A stretch of 50,664 nucleotides of DNA from an uncultured Helicobacter sp. (lineage in GTDB: Bacteria; Campylobacterota; Campylobacteria; Campylobacterales; Helicobacteraceae): assembly GCF_947367035.1 (NCBI RefSeq), contig NZ_CANBCA010000014.1, positions 1-50,664 on the forward strand. Reading direction: 5' to 3'. Positions 32,848-42,332 of the stretch are shown piece by piece; the stretch's first letter is position 1, and each line of letters opens with the position of its first letter. The translations under genes and the position numbers were made by a program. A model generated the notes under the pieces. The model saw nothing but the letters and a program-made list of their open reading frames with translations, did no database searches and had not been told where the DNA came from.

Positions 32848-35522
32848 TAACCTCTAGCTCCCATTAATTCTCGGATTCTACGCAAAAACCATTCATAATC
32901 TTGACGAAACCCTAAAGTAATATTTGAAAGCGCGCCATCCAAATCACCTAATGATTTACAGAGATTTTCATTTAAGCTAGAAGTCTGATTCAAGGAGGTA
33001 GAAATGTTAGCTTGTATGATTTTTAAAATTGTATCAATTTCCTTTCGGTTATTTTCTAGCGATAAATAGGTCTTTGCAAGTGCATCGCTTAGATTGTTTT
33101 GCAATTTATTAAACTCATTTAATAATTCTACGCTTGCATTTTTAGGCGTTTCTATACTTTGCCTTGTAAGAACTTCAAGATTTGCAAGATAGTTTTTTGC
33201 CATTTCAACTAAAGTTGTTTTAATACTTTTATCCAAAGTATTAAAGCTTATCATTATTTCTTTTGTATGAGATTGAAGTTGTGTATTGCTAATTTTCAAC
33301 AAATTATTTGCCAAGTTTTCAGAATTCTCCAAAACCTTGTGTGCATTACTCTCAAAGCCTTGCGCAATAGCTCTTAAGCGCATTTGCAAATCTTGCTCTA
33401 GCTTCTCTTGAGTTTCTAAGCTTGTTTTATGAGTATTTTGAGCCATAGTGGTTAATTGCGTTTGATAAGCACTTGTTGTGTTTTTTAGAAATGCACTTAG
33501 AGATTCCAAAGCATTTTTATAAGATTCGCCAAAGCTACTACGAATTTGATTTTGAATTTCTACATTATGGTTTTGGCTCTCTTGTTGCATTGCAATTAAA
33601 CTTTGATTAAACTCATTCATATTTTTTGCCATTAAATCTTGCAAATTTTGGCTATGTATTTGGTTTTGTTCTAGCAGAGTAGTTACACTTGTTCCAATTG
33701 TGTCGGTAGTTTTTGTCAAATTGTCTCTCAAATTTTCATTAAAGACTTGAAATCCCTCTTGTATGCTTTTTGTACTTTTTTTAAAAGAATCCATTAAGGT
33801 TTGATTCGTATGCACTAAAGATTCCTCAATGTTTTGTGTGCTTTGGCTTAGGGTATTTGCAGTATCATTTAATAAAGAATCCAAAGACTTAGTTGTCGTT
33901 AGCATAGAGCTTTCTATTTCTTTACTAAGGAGTGTTAAGGTTTCTTTGGAATCTTTGAAATTTTCTTCTAAAGTTTTAGTGGTATTTCCTAAGAGTTTAT
34001 CAAAGTTTAACACAGCATTTGCAATATGTTGTTCTAATGTATCAGAATTTTTTACCAGACTTTTTTGTGTTTGCTCACCTAACTCTTGTAAATTCTGACT
34101 TGCTTTTTCTAATGTGCTTCCCATTTCTTGTGAATGGCGCAATAATGCCTCATCACTTCGTTTTGTTTGTTCCTCAATTAAAAGTAATGATTCTTTTTGT
34201 GCATTCTCCAAAGTATCCAAACTTTCTTCAAAGCTTTCTTTAACACTTTCTACACGTTCTTTAACACTATTTTCGATTTGTGCTATCATCTCTAAGTTTT
34301 TATGTTTCAATGCAGAATCACTCTCCATTAAAGATTCCATAAACTCTTGCGCCTTAGACTTTAAAAATTCCAAAGCCTCTTCTAAATGTTCTTTATTTTG
34401 CTCCAAATAGGAACGATTAAACGCATCAAAAGCACTCTGCAAAGCATTTAATTGTTCAGATTGCTTTTGTGTATCCTCTTCAATAGCTTTAAAACTGCTT
34501 TCTAATATTTCTTGTGTATTTTCTTGATGTAATTGTGTGCTTTTTGTTAAAAAGTTTTGCACTTTTTCAAGAGATTCTTTAGTAAATTCTAGTGCTTGTG
34601 CGTGCGTGTGCTGTAAATTTTGACTTAAATTCTCCACACTTCCTAGAGCCTTACTCGCATTTTCGTGCATTTTTTCAAAACCTTGTAAAAGCGAGGAAAG
34701 TTTTTCATTCTCAATTCTTGAAGCTTCAATGCTATGCGCTAAAGCATTATAAACTTCCAACACTTCTGTATTGCGTTTAGCAACTACTTCTAACGATTCT
34801 TTGGTGGATTCAAAAAGTTTCAAGCTATTTTTAAGACTTGAATCCAAACCGATAATGGAATCCTTATAATTGCTCTGCCATAAAATCATCTGCGACACGG
34901 CACTATTTAACTCTTTAAAATTATCTCCAAACTGGTCAGTAATTCTTTGATTAAAGTCTTTAATGACTCCTTCAAGTGCCGTAATCAATTCTTTTGAAGC
35001 CCCTTGCGCTAGATGATACATCGCTTCTTTTAAAGCAATATTTGTTTTGATGAAATTATCCTCTAAAACCTTAAAATTGTGTGTTTGTTGTTTATAATAA
35101 GTGTTTTGAGATTCTATTTGGGCTTGATTTTGTGTAACAATTTCTTGTAATTTGCTAAGAGATTCTAACTTATCTAGTTTCCCAGCTTGCAGAGAAAAAT
35201 AATCTAACATATTCTCAAAATCACTTTTCACTGCTTTACTTTTTTGCAGAATAGAAAGCAAAATTGCTAGTGCCATTCCCAAAATAGAAGTATAAAATGC
35301 AGTTTTTAATCCCGCAAGAAGGGAAGGAACAGAGTTCTCTACATTACCGACATCAAAATCTTGCAAACCTACAAAAATACCTACAAATGTCCCCAAAACC
35401 CCTGCACTCATAATGATGGATTTAAAATCACGATGTTTTTGTTTGCCATAGCTTAAATAGTCCCAAAGTGCTAACGCAAACATAAACGCAGTGAAAAATA
35501 AATTAATAATTAGATTCTCCAT
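32847..35522 (-). CDS. ZorA-like MotA/ExbB-type channel with giant coiled-coil tail
   Basis: The 891 aa have three hydrophobic helices in the first 95 residues: about 3-22 ('LIINLFFTAFMFALALWDYL'), 36-55 ('SIIMSAGVLGTFVGIFVGLQ') and 68-93 ('LLAGLKTAFYTSILGMALAI'). The last two match the MotA/TolQ/ExbB proton-channel pattern ('GVLGTFVGIF...GLKTAFYTSILGM'). Residues about 100-870 are almost wholly helical, Gln/Glu/Ser/Asn-rich, with heptad-like repeats, and would make a cytoplasmic tail of many nanometres, as in ZorA. It is followed by the ZorB-like gene and preceded by a small membrane protein and exbD-exbB. Family is well supported; antiphage function here is inference. Confidence 0.8.
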   Translation of the reverse strand: MENLIINLFFTAFMFALALWDYLSYGKQKHRDFKSIIMSAGVLGTFVGIFVGLQDFDVGNVENSVPSLLAGLKTAFYTSILGMALAILLSILQKSKAVKSDFENMLDYFSLQAGKLDKLESLSKLQEIVTQNQAQIESQNTYYKQQTHNFKVLEDNFIKTNIALKEAMYHLAQGASKELITALEGVIKDFNQRITDQFGDNFKELNSAVSQMILWQSNYKDSIIGLDSSLKNSLKLFESTKESLEVVAKRNTEVLEVYNALAHSIEASRIENEKLSSLLQGFEKMHENASKALGSVENLSQNLQHTHAQALEFTKESLEKVQNFLTKSTQLHQENTQEILESSFKAIEEDTQKQSEQLNALQSAFDAFNRSYLEQNKEHLEEALEFLKSKAQEFMESLMESDSALKHKNLEMIAQIENSVKERVESVKESFEESLDTLENAQKESLLLIEEQTKRSDEALLRHSQEMGSTLEKASQNLQELGEQTQKSLVKNSDTLEQHIANAVLNFDKLLGNTTKTLEENFKDSKETLTLLSKEIESSMLTTTKSLDSLLNDTANTLSQSTQNIEESLVHTNQTLMDSFKKSTKSIQEGFQVFNENLRDNLTKTTDTIGTSVTTLLEQNQIHSQNLQDLMAKNMNEFNQSLIAMQQESQNHNVEIQNQIRSSFGESYKNALESLSAFLKNTTSAYQTQLTTMAQNTHKTSLETQEKLEQDLQMRLRAIAQGFESNAHKVLENSENLANNLLKISNTQLQSHTKEIMISFNTLDKSIKTTLVEMAKNYLANLEVLTRQSIETPKNASVELLNEFNKLQNNLSDALAKTYLSLENNRKEIDTILKIIQANISTSLNQTSSLNENLCKSLGDLDGALSNITLGFRQDYEWFLRRIRELMGARG

Positions 35523-35531
35523 TGTTTTTCC

Positions 35532-35723
35532 TTATTTTGATTTATCTTTTTTACCTTTTTTTCTTTGCACATCAAAACGTTCATCTTCCAACCAATCAGG
35601 TTTCTGAATCTGCGAATTTTTGCGATTAGCAAGATAAAGCACAAAGCGAATCGTTAGCACAATTACCATAAAAGTAACTACAGCTGAAATAATCATAGAC
35701 AAATCATAGCTTTCCCTAAACAT
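35532..35723 (-). CDS. Small single-pass membrane protein between exbD and zorA-like gene
   Basis: A 63-aa protein with one transmembrane helix (about 9-31, 'MIISAVVTFMVIVLTIRFVLYL') and a charged C-terminus ending 'FDVQRKKGKKDKSK'. AGGAG-type sequence lies just upstream of the ATG (11 bases after exbD stop), and the next gene follows nine bases later. I recognise no family. Its fixed place inside the operon suggests that it works with one of the two ion-channel pairs, possibly as a connecting or assembly subunit. Confidence 0.68.
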   Translation of the reverse strand: MFRESYDLSMIISAVVTFMVIVLTIRFVLYLANRKNSQIQKPDWLEDERFDVQRKKGKKDKSK

Positions 35724-35734
35724 TCAACGCTCCT

Positions 35735-36124
35735 TTAACGACTTTGTTCCACTTGCACATCTACATTATCGTGTCCGCTAGAGCTTAAAACCCCAACTAA
35801 TGCGACAAATTTTTCAAAAGTGCTTTTTTGATCTCCACGCAATAAAATTGGTGTATCCTTTGAAATCTTTACAATCTCACTTTGAATTTCCCCTAAACTC
35901 ATCGGCATTTTATCCAAATAATATTGCCCTTGTGCATCAATCGTAATTTCAATACTCTTTAAAGGTTTGGTAATTTTATCAGAACCTTGTGCTTGTGGAA
36001 TTGCAATAGGAATCTTGCCTTGTGCAATAAAAGTAGCACTTGTTAAAACAATCACCAACAAAACAAGCATAATATCAATAAAAGGCACAATATTAATACT
36101 ATCCATTCTCCTAAAATTTCTCAT
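35735..36124 (-). CDS. exbD: ExbD/TolR family protein
   Basis: The 129 aa have a single N-terminal helix ('IVPFIDIMLVLLVIVLTSAT', about 12-33) holding the proton-path Asp17, followed by a periplasmic ExbD/TolR domain ('IPIAIPQAQGSDKITKPLKS', 'EITIDAQGQYYLDKMPMSLG', 'DTPILLRGDQKSTFEKFVAL'). It pairs with ExbB to form an ion-driven complex that energises TonB or TolA. The start overlaps the exbB stop by four bases. Its place after smpB matches the H. pylori exbB-exbD pair as I remember it. ExbD and TolR are hard to separate by sequence alone. Confidence 0.9.
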   Translation of the reverse strand: MRNFRRMDSINIVPFIDIMLVLLVIVLTSATFIAQGKIPIAIPQAQGSDKITKPLKSIEITIDAQGQYYLDKMPMSLGEIQSEIVKISKDTPILLRGDQKSTFEKFVALVGVLSSSGHDNVDVQVEQSR

Positions 36125-36573
36125 TGTGCGCCTTTATTCTCCTTCTTTTCTTGCATAATCTCCCATTGCGCAACTAAAACTTCACTTCTACGCATTAAAA
36201 GGTTATAAAACACAATACTTGGAATCGCAACTAACAGCCCCCCTGCTGTGGCTTGTAACGCAAGTGCAAGTCCTGTCATAATGTTTGCAGTATCCACCAT
36301 ACCCGATTGTCCAATCTGGACAAAAGTGATAATAATCCCAAACACCGTTCCTAGAAGTCCGACATAAGGAGCATTTGAACCAATAGTTGCAATCAAAGTA
36401 AGATTCTTTGAAAGGTCTATTTCTAGTTCCGTCTTATTGGTATAAAGCACTAATTTAATGTATTTATAAAACAATAACCTCTCTAGTGTTGCCCAAAGTG
36501 CTATTATGCTCATTAAAACTAACACACCAATCACTCCATATTCTACGATTTCTTTTAAAGATACCTCTGACAT
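36121..36573 (-). CDS. exbB: ExbB/TolQ family proton channel
   Basis: The 150 aa have three helices: about 12-32 ('GVIGVLVLMSIIALWATLER'), 66-88 ('NAPYVGLLGTVFGIIITFVQ') and 97-123 ('GLALALQATAGGLLVAIPSI'). These fit the MotA/TolQ/ExbB channel family in its short form, as in Helicobacter. It forms the pentameric part of the ExbBD complex in the inner membrane. It lies eight bases after smpB and overlaps exbD by four bases. Confidence 0.92.
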   Translation of the reverse strand: MSEVSLKEIVEYGVIGVLVLMSIIALWATLERLLFYKYIKLVLYTNKTELEIDLSKNLTLIATIGSNAPYVGLLGTVFGIIITFVQIGQSGMVDTANIMTGLALALQATAGGLLVAIPSIVFYNLLMRRSEVLVAQWEIMQEKKENKGAQ

Positions 36574-36581
36574 TTTTCTTC

Positions 36582-37040
36582 TTACTTCCTTTGCATCTCT
36601 TTTAAAGTCTGTGCGATTTCTCGCTTTTGGATTTTTTCTTTTAGAGATTCGCGTTTATCGTGCAAATTTTTACCCTTTGCCAAAGCAATTTCTAATTTTA
36701 CCCTATTACGAGAATTAAAATAAAGCTTCAACGCAACAATGCTCATACCAGAAACTTGACTTTTGCCAAAAAGTTTATCAATCTCTTTGCGATGTAGAAG
36801 CAATCTGCGCGGACGTTTCTCATCAGGTTTGTAGTGTAGGTTTGTAGTAGCAAGTGTTGCAATATGTGCTTGAAACAAAAATGCTTCTCCTTGAATAATT
36901 TTGACAAAACTATCTTTTAAATTCACGCGTCCTGCGCGAATAGATTTCACTTCACTCCCCTTTAGTTCAATTCCCGCTTCTAAACGTTCTAAAATGAAAA
37001 AATCAAAAGTAGCTTTTTTATTGGTTGCGATGATTTTCAT
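36582..37040 (-). CDS. smpB: SsrA-binding protein SmpB
   Basis: SmpB binds tmRNA and directs it to stalled ribosomes. The 152 aa include '[20 protein letters not shown]', '[20 protein letters not shown]', '[13 protein letters not shown]' and the basic tail '[20 protein letters not shown]'. All family signatures are present at normal length. The gene overlaps the ispE stop by four bases. It belongs to the truB-csrA-ispE-smpB-exbBD unit. Confidence 0.97.
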   Translation of the reverse strand: MKIIATNKKATFDFFILERLEAGIELKGSEVKSIRAGRVNLKDSFVKIIQGEAFLFQAHIATLATTNLHYKPDEKRPRRLLLHRKEIDKLFGKSQVSGMSIVALKLYFNSRNRVKLEIALAKGKNLHDKRESLKEKIQKREIAQTLKEMQRK

Positions 37041-37921
37041 TGCTTTACCTTTAGAGATTCTATTGGCTTATCCATATATTTTTGGTATTCTTTAAATAAT
37101 GACTTCTTGCACCAAAAGCAACTTCCGCTTCCACTTAGAAATAAGCCTTCTTTAACATAAGATTCCAATTTTGGATAAAGCGCCAAAACTGCTACAAATA
37201 AATCATTATTTTCGAAAGCACTTTTTTGTAAAATCTCTTGGTTTGATATTTTTAGCCAATTTTGTGCTTTTGTTTGCTGAATTTTTGCTTCTTTATAAAA
37301 AGAATCGGAATATTTTTTGAAAACCTTTGCTGTTTCACAATGAATCTTTGGAGTAACAATTTCCACTTCAAAAGGTGCAAAATCTTGTGATTCTTTTCCT
37401 TTATTACACGATTCTATAATCTCTCCCCTCCCCTCAACATTAGCAATTTCTAAACCACTTAAAAAAAACGGCACATCACTCCCTACTTGCGCACCGAGAT
37501 TTATCAGGGTTTGCCAATCCAAATTAAGCTTCAATTCTTGATTTACAACTTGTAAAAAACAAGCTGCATTAGAGCTTCCTCCACCTAATCCTCCGCCACT
37601 TGGTATCTTCTTATCCACGCAAACTTTCAAATGCTTTAACGCTTTATTTTGCGATTCTCTCAAATAGGGTTTTAGTAAGTCATAGGCTTTATAAATTGTA
37701 TTTTGTTCCATTGAGCAACCAAAACAACCCACAATTTCAAAACTCTGTGCATTCCAATCAAAAAATAATGTATCATAAAGGTTTGACACTTTCATAAAGC
37801 GTGATTGCAACAAATGATAATTTATGCCATTAACATTAGTTTTACCAACTATTTTTAAAAATAAATTGATTTTTGCATAGGACTTATAAGCAGAATTTTG
37901 CGCCAAGAAATCGCAAACCAT
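37037..37921 (-). CDS. ispE: 4-diphosphocytidyl-2-C-methyl-D-erythritol kinase
   Basis: IspE phosphorylates CDP-methylerythritol in the non-mevalonate (MEP) isoprenoid pathway. The 294 aa show the GHMP-kinase pattern: '[14 protein letters not shown]' near the N-terminus, the Gly-rich ATP loop '[19 protein letters not shown]' (about 107-125), '[13 protein letters not shown]', and a closing '[12 protein letters not shown]'. dxs, from the same pathway, lies at the far end of the window. It begins six bases after csrA. Confidence 0.95.
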   Translation of the reverse strand: MVCDFLAQNSAYKSYAKINLFLKIVGKTNVNGINYHLLQSRFMKVSNLYDTLFFDWNAQSFEIVGCFGCSMEQNTIYKAYDLLKPYLRESQNKALKHLKVCVDKKIPSGGGLGGGSSNAACFLQVVNQELKLNLDWQTLINLGAQVGSDVPFFLSGLEIANVEGRGEIIESCNKGKESQDFAPFEVEIVTPKIHCETAKVFKKYSDSFYKEAKIQQTKAQNWLKISNQEILQKSAFENNDLFVAVLALYPKLESYVKEGLFLSGSGSCFWCKKSLFKEYQKYMDKPIESLKVKQ

Positions 37922-37926
37922 TATTT

Positions 37927-38163
37927 TTAAACTTTCTTTCTAGCTGCCACAAGCCTATCAAGCATATTCCCTTGTGTTTGTTGCTGAAGAGATTTTTTGT
38001 TTTCTTCTGAAATGGCAAGTTTTAATTCCTCACGCAAAATGAGTAATTCTGGCGGTGCATCAAAACCAATTTTTACATTGCCTTTATCAATAGAAATCAC
38101 CTTGATTGTGATATTTTCGCCAATGGTAATGCTCTCATTTTCTTTTCTTGATAAAATCAACAT
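37927..38163 (-). CDS. csrA: Carbon storage regulator CsrA
   Basis: CsrA is an RNA-binding post-transcriptional regulator that binds GGA motifs in mRNA leaders; in Campylobacterota it affects flagella and stress traits. The 78 aa begin '[20 protein letters not shown]' and continue '[20 protein letters not shown]', 'LILREEL'. The key Arg6 and the 'LILREEL' surface (LxxRxE) are present. It starts within the truB end (7-base overlap), so it is translationally coupled. Confidence 0.96.
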   Translation of the reverse strand: MLILSRKENESITIGENITIKVISIDKGNVKIGFDAPPELLILREELKLAISEENKKSLQQQTQGNMLDRLVAARKKV

Positions 38164-38999
38164 AAAGGAATCCTATTTGCTAAATATTGTAAGTTTTGAT
38201 TTTCGTATGAAATTATAGAGAAAAAATCTTCAAATTGCACTATATATTTTCCAAATTCATTAATTTTCAATATTTCTGGAGAAATCTTTTGACCCTCTTG
38301 CATATTCTTGCGCGTAACAAAATCATTTCGCAAATCAATGGTTTTAAAAGGTAAAATTTTTAAAGGATTGAGTGCTTTTTCCCCCTCATAGTATAATCCT
38401 CCCTCACTAATGCGCTCCAAATAACTAAGTGAACCTCTGCAACCTAGCTCCTTTGCAATTAATGCTCCAAGAGAGCGAATATAAGCTCCCTCACTCACCC
38501 ATACCCTAAAACTAACAAAAGGGTGAGAATAATTCAAAAACTCTATTTTTTCTATCTGCATTGTTTGTTCTCTTAAAGACCGCTCTAATAACTCATTTTC
38601 TCCTTTGCGTGCCAGTTTATATGCCTTGACGCCTCCTATTTTTTTTGCACTATACTTTGGCGGGGTAAAACACACATTTCCAACAAAGCTTTGTAAAAGT
38701 GATTCTATCGTTTCTTGAGAAATCTTAGGCACTTTTTGCACTTCACGCACATTTTCCAAATCTAAAGAATCACTCTCCATTCCAAGCCAAAGTGTTGTTT
38801 GATAAACTTTAGGAGATTTTTTTAAAAAGCTAAAAAGTTTGGTATATTGTCCTAGCGCAACGAGCAATACACCGCAAGCAAAAGGGTCTAAAATCCCGCT
38901 AAAACCTGCTTTTTTTTCACCAAAACGCCTTTTTAAAGTGTTTAAATAATGATTAGAAGAAATAAAAAGAGGTTTTTTGGCAACAAAAATACGATTCAA
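38157..38999 (-). CDS. truB: tRNA pseudouridine(55) synthase TruB
   Basis: TruB makes pseudouridine 55 in the T-loop of tRNAs. The 280 aa contain the catalytic motif '[20 protein letters not shown]' (about 33-52) with its Asp, '[20 protein letters not shown]', '[21 protein letters not shown]' in parts, and '[17 protein letters not shown]'. It is slightly shorter than the E. coli enzyme, as is usual in Helicobacter, and lacks a full PUA domain. It is the first gene of the minus-strand operon; its promoter must lie in the 71-base gap to the divergent lipoprotein gene. Confidence 0.95.
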   Translation of the reverse strand: MNRIFVAKKPLFISSNHYLNTLKRRFGEKKAGFSGILDPFACGVLLVALGQYTKLFSFLKKSPKVYQTTLWLGMESDSLDLENVREVQKVPKISQETIESLLQSFVGNVCFTPPKYSAKKIGGVKAYKLARKGENELLERSLREQTMQIEKIEFLNYSHPFVSFRVWVSEGAYIRSLGALIAKELGCRGSLSYLERISEGGLYYEGEKALNPLKILPFKTIDLRNDFVTRKNMQEGQKISPEILKINEFGKYIVQFEDFFSIISYENQNLQYLANRIPLC

Positions 39000-39070
39000 A
39001 CTTTAAAATCCTCATTTATTTTGCTAAAATTTGCACTTCAAAAATCTTTAACTTTAAGAGAATTTATAGA

Positions 39071-39514
39071 ATGCAAAGTAGAATTTTAACATTTTTTATT
39101 TTAATTATTAGCTTATTTATTTTTTCAAGCTGCGTCAAAGTGCCTTTGGCAAATCCCAATATTTCTTATCCTAAACTCGTTTATATGAAATCACGCAATA
39201 CAGACATCGTGCCACAAGATTTTGCAAACACTTTCATTAATCGTTTTAAAATTCTTTACGAGCAATCACCTAATAGAAATTTGCAAGAAGTGCGATTCTA
39301 CTTCAAAGACTATTATAATGAGGCAAGAGAAGAGTTTTCTCCCACCGCTTTATTTAGCTTCACTCCACGTTATTTGATGAAGATGTATGTGCAAGTTATT
39401 ACCACTTCACATATAACAAACTTCGCACAAAATTACCAAATCCCCGTAATAGGGTTTAATCCACCCTATTCACATAATTTTGATGGTTTGATTTTAAAAA
39501 TCTTGCAAGAATAG
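39071..39514 (+). CDS. Putative lipoprotein
   Basis: A 147-aa protein with a signal peptide (1-20) ending in a lipobox 'FIFSSCVKV' (Cys about 21), so it is probably lipidated. The mature part contains 'NPNISYPKLVYMKSRNTDIV' and later 'FSFTPRYLMKMYVQVITTSH'; I recognise no family. GAG-type ribosome binding sequence is present before the ATG. hypD starts three bases after its stop, so both are on one transcript. No function can be assigned. Confidence 0.72.
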   Translation: MQSRILTFFILIISLFIFSSCVKVPLANPNISYPKLVYMKSRNTDIVPQDFANTFINRFKILYEQSPNRNLQEVRFYFKDYYNEAREEFSPTALFSFTPRYLMKMYVQVITTSHITNFAQNYQIPVIGFNPPYSHNFDGLILKILQE

Positions 39515-39517
39515 AAT

Positions 39518-40639
39518 ATGATACAAAATCCTCATATTGATACTTATCGTGATGGTCAAGCCATTCAAAGAATCTTTAATGCTTTAAAAAAATTAAGTAA
39601 AAATTTAACACACCCTTTAAAAGTAATGGAAGTTTGTGGTGGGCATACGCATACGATTATGAAATATGCCTTACCAGATCTTTTACCTAATTCAATTGAA
39701 TTTGTGCATGGACCAGGCTGTCCTGTGTGTATAATGCCAAAAAATCGTATTGATTGTGCCTATAAAATTGCAAGTCAAAAAAATGTGATTCTCGTTACAC
39801 TTGGAGATATGATTAAAGTTCCCGGAAGCTATGGTAGCCTACAAAATGCAAGAGCAAAGGGGCTTGATATAAGATTTGTTTATTCTCCCTTAGAAGTATT
39901 AAAAATTGCAAAAGAAAATCCAACTAAACACATTGTTTATTTTGCTATTGGTTTTGAGACCACTACACCAATGTCTGCGGCTCTATTAGAACGTGCAATT
40001 TCTTTGAAAATTCAAAACATTTCTTTGCATATTAATCACGTGCTTGTGCCACCCCCACTTGAAACAATCTTAAATGCTTCAAATTGCCAGATTAATGCAC
40101 TCCTAGCACCTTCTCACGTAAGCGTTATTACAGGTTCTAAAATTTATCAACCCCTATTAGAAAAATTTAAGATTCCTATTGTCATCTGTGGATTTGAACC
40201 CGTAGATGTAGGTGAAAGCCTATTAAGTATTGTCCAACAAACCATCAATCAATCTCCTCAAGTAGAAACGCAATATGCGCGTAGTGTAACAACACAAGGT
40301 AATCAGAAAGCACAAAATCTTGTTGAAAAATATTTTGAACCAGACGATAGTTTTTATTGGCGCGGACTTGGGGAGATTCCACATTCTTCCTTGCGTTTTA
40401 AAAAGGAATATGCAAATTATGATGCAAGCCTTATTTTTAAGGAGTTTTTAGGTGGAATCGCAAAAGAAGAGCATAAGGGTTGTTTATGTGGAGAAATTTT
40501 AAAGGGCAACAAAAAACCTTTTGATTGTAAGCTTTTTGGCATTTCTTGCACTCCACATAATCCATTAGGAAGCTGTATGGTAAGTAGCGAGGGAGCTTGT
40601 GCGGCGTATTACAAATATCAAGGAATGCGCCCTGTCTAG
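39518..40639 (+). CDS. hypD: Hydrogenase maturation protein HypD
   Basis: HypD, with HypC, assembles the Fe(CN)2CO part of the [NiFe]-hydrogenase active site. At 373 aa it has standard length. Motifs: 'KVMEVCGGHTHTIMKYAL', 'EFVHGPGCPVCIMP', 'GDMIKVPGSYGSLQNARAKG', 'YFAIGFETTTPMSAALL', 'CGFEPVDVGESL' and the C-terminal Cys-rich 4Fe-4S region 'CLCGEILKG' to 'CTPHNPLGSCMVSSEGACAA'. The catalytic Cys residues are intact. hypABCEF are not in this window, which suggests that the hyp genes are split. The end overlaps the next gene. Confidence 0.97.
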   Translation: MIQNPHIDTYRDGQAIQRIFNALKKLSKNLTHPLKVMEVCGGHTHTIMKYALPDLLPNSIEFVHGPGCPVCIMPKNRIDCAYKIASQKNVILVTLGDMIKVPGSYGSLQNARAKGLDIRFVYSPLEVLKIAKENPTKHIVYFAIGFETTTPMSAALLERAISLKIQNISLHINHVLVPPPLETILNASNCQINALLAPSHVSVITGSKIYQPLLEKFKIPIVICGFEPVDVGESLLSIVQQTINQSPQVETQYARSVTTQGNQKAQNLVEKYFEPDDSFYWRGLGEIPHSSLRFKKEYANYDASLIFKEFLGGIAKEEHKGCLCGEILKGNKKPFDCKLFGISCTPHNPLGSCMVSSEGACAAYYKYQGMRPV

Positions 40640-42293
40640 TTTAATAGCTTTTTTAATTCAAGTAGCAGAAAATTATTTAGAATATATGCAAACCTATGAT
40701 AAAGGCTTTGAAATTATCAAAATCCAAAATGTTTCTAAAGATATTTTTGGAATGCGTTTGCAACTAGAGTATAAACTCAAAAGCACCGAAAACTTGATTC
40801 TTTGCACTCGGCTAGGCGAATTTGTTTTAGAAAAAGAATCAGAAATTAGCATTTTATCGTATGATGAAAAATCCAAAGCATTGAGCCTGACTATGAGCGA
40901 AAACCTTTGCAATATGCTATTAAAACAAAAAGAATCTTTGCAACTTATTTCAGATTTAAAATTTCTCATTCAAAATGTTATTCATTTTTATTCTCAAAAG
41001 CACTCCTTGCAACTTCCTACTATTCCACCTCCATTAAAACCTGATATTGACGCGCTTAAAACACTTCAAACTCCGCCACATTTAGAACAATTAAATGCAC
41101 TCAAAGGAATTTTTGAATACCCCTTTTGCTATATTTGGGGTGCCGCTGGAAGTGGTAAAACAAAAGTCGTTTTACTACACGCCCTCGCCTTTTATCTCAA
41201 GGCAAATATTAAAGTTGCAATTCTTGCTCCTACTAATAATGCACTAGAACAATGCTTAATCACTTTACTAATAAATTTGGACGAAATTGGGATAGAAACT
41301 TCTAAAATTCTAAGACTTGGCACACCTAGCCAAAGCTTTGCTGAAAATTTCCCTAAAAATTGTGATTTATTGCTAGAAAGCAAAAATATAGATTATAAAA
41401 AGTCTCTACAAGACGCTTTAGTCATTGCGATGACTTTGGATACTTTTTTACGTAGAAGCGATTTACACAGCATAGATTTCAAACATTTTTTTATTGATGA
41501 GGCTGGATTCTCGCCACTCATTAAAACTCTACCACTTTGCGCATTTAATAAACCCATTACATTATTAGGAGACCATAAACAATTACAACCTATCTGCATA
41601 TTAAACTCCTCTAATATAAAAGAAGCGCAATGGAAACCCTCAAGATTTTGGCAATATTCTGCACTTTTTATGGAAAAATTCTTTGACACCCAAAAAGATT
41701 CTTGTTTCTTAGATTCCACTTTGCCAAATGAGAATCCACCCATTTCGCATACTTTTACTTTAACACAAACTTATCGCTATGGTCACAATCTTGCACAATT
41801 ACTCAATCATTATATTTATAAAAACAACTTGCAAGGATTGAACACTTATACGCATTTATATTATTTAGATACCTCACAAATGAAAAAAATGCCGCCTTTA
41901 GATAAGGCGGATTATAATGAAGCCACACAATGCTGTAACTTAGCGCGTATTTTTCTTGATGCACACCAAGATTTTGCGATTCTAACTCCCTTTGTTAATC
42001 AACGTCAATTAATTCTTAAAATAATGCCTACACTTTATAAAGAGGAATGTGTTTTTACAATCCATTCTTCTCAAGGGCAAGAATTTGATTATATCTTTTT
42101 TTCACCTGTTATTTTACATTATCACTTGAATAATTCTGATAATCAAAATGCACTTTTTGCACTCAATGTTGCATTTTCTCGTGCAAAAAAAGGAATTATT
42201 TTAGTCTGTAACAAAACTTATTGGCTTCGTCAAAGCAATCAATTTTTAAGTGATTTAATAAAGATTGCAAAGCCTTATCTGAAAAATTTTTGA
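40599..42293 (+). CDS. Superfamily 1 DNA/RNA helicase-like AAA protein
   Basis: The 564 aa have SF1 (Dna2/Upf1-like) motifs: Walker A 'GAAGSGKTKVVLLHALAF' (about 186-203), Ia 'ILAPTNNALEQCL', Walker B 'FFIDEAGFSPLIK' (DEAG), III 'LLGDHKQLQPIC', IV 'LTQTYRYGHNLAQLL', V 'TIHSSQGQEFDYIFFSP' and VI 'NVAFSRAKKGIILV'. The N-terminal about 150 residues are a beta-rich accessory domain. The GTG at 40599 overlaps hypD by 41 bases; ATG 40686 is an alternative that would remove 29 residues, and the start is unresolved. It may act in DNA repair or RNA turnover; I cannot name it. Confidence 0.85.
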   Translation: MRRITNIKECALSSLIAFLIQVAENYLEYMQTYDKGFEIIKIQNVSKDIFGMRLQLEYKLKSTENLILCTRLGEFVLEKESEISILSYDEKSKALSLTMSENLCNMLLKQKESLQLISDLKFLIQNVIHFYSQKHSLQLPTIPPPLKPDIDALKTLQTPPHLEQLNALKGIFEYPFCYIWGAAGSGKTKVVLLHALAFYLKANIKVAILAPTNNALEQCLITLLINLDEIGIETSKILRLGTPSQSFAENFPKNCDLLLESKNIDYKKSLQDALVIAMTLDTFLRRSDLHSIDFKHFFIDEAGFSPLIKTLPLCAFNKPITLLGDHKQLQPICILNSSNIKEAQWKPSRFWQYSALFMEKFFDTQKDSCFLDSTLPNENPPISHTFTLTQTYRYGHNLAQLLNHYIYKNNLQGLNTYTHLYYLDTSQMKKMPPLDKADYNEATQCCNLARIFLDAHQDFAILTPFVNQRQLILKIMPTLYKEECVFTIHSSQGQEFDYIFFSPVILHYHLNNSDNQNALFALNVAFSRAKKGIILVCNKTYWLRQSNQFLSDLIKIAKPYLKNF

Positions 42294-42332
42294 TATAATC
42301 AGATTTCATAAAAAGTGCAGGATAAATTTAGA

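Noticed and set aside
33829-34410. Open frames antisense to the ZorA-like gene
   Set aside because: They are shadows of a long helical, low-complexity coding sequence; no ribosome binding sites and no recognisable protein.
33000-35200. Tandem DNA repeats in the ZorA-like tail
   Set aside because: The protein has heptad-like periodicity, but I see no exact repeat unit at DNA level.
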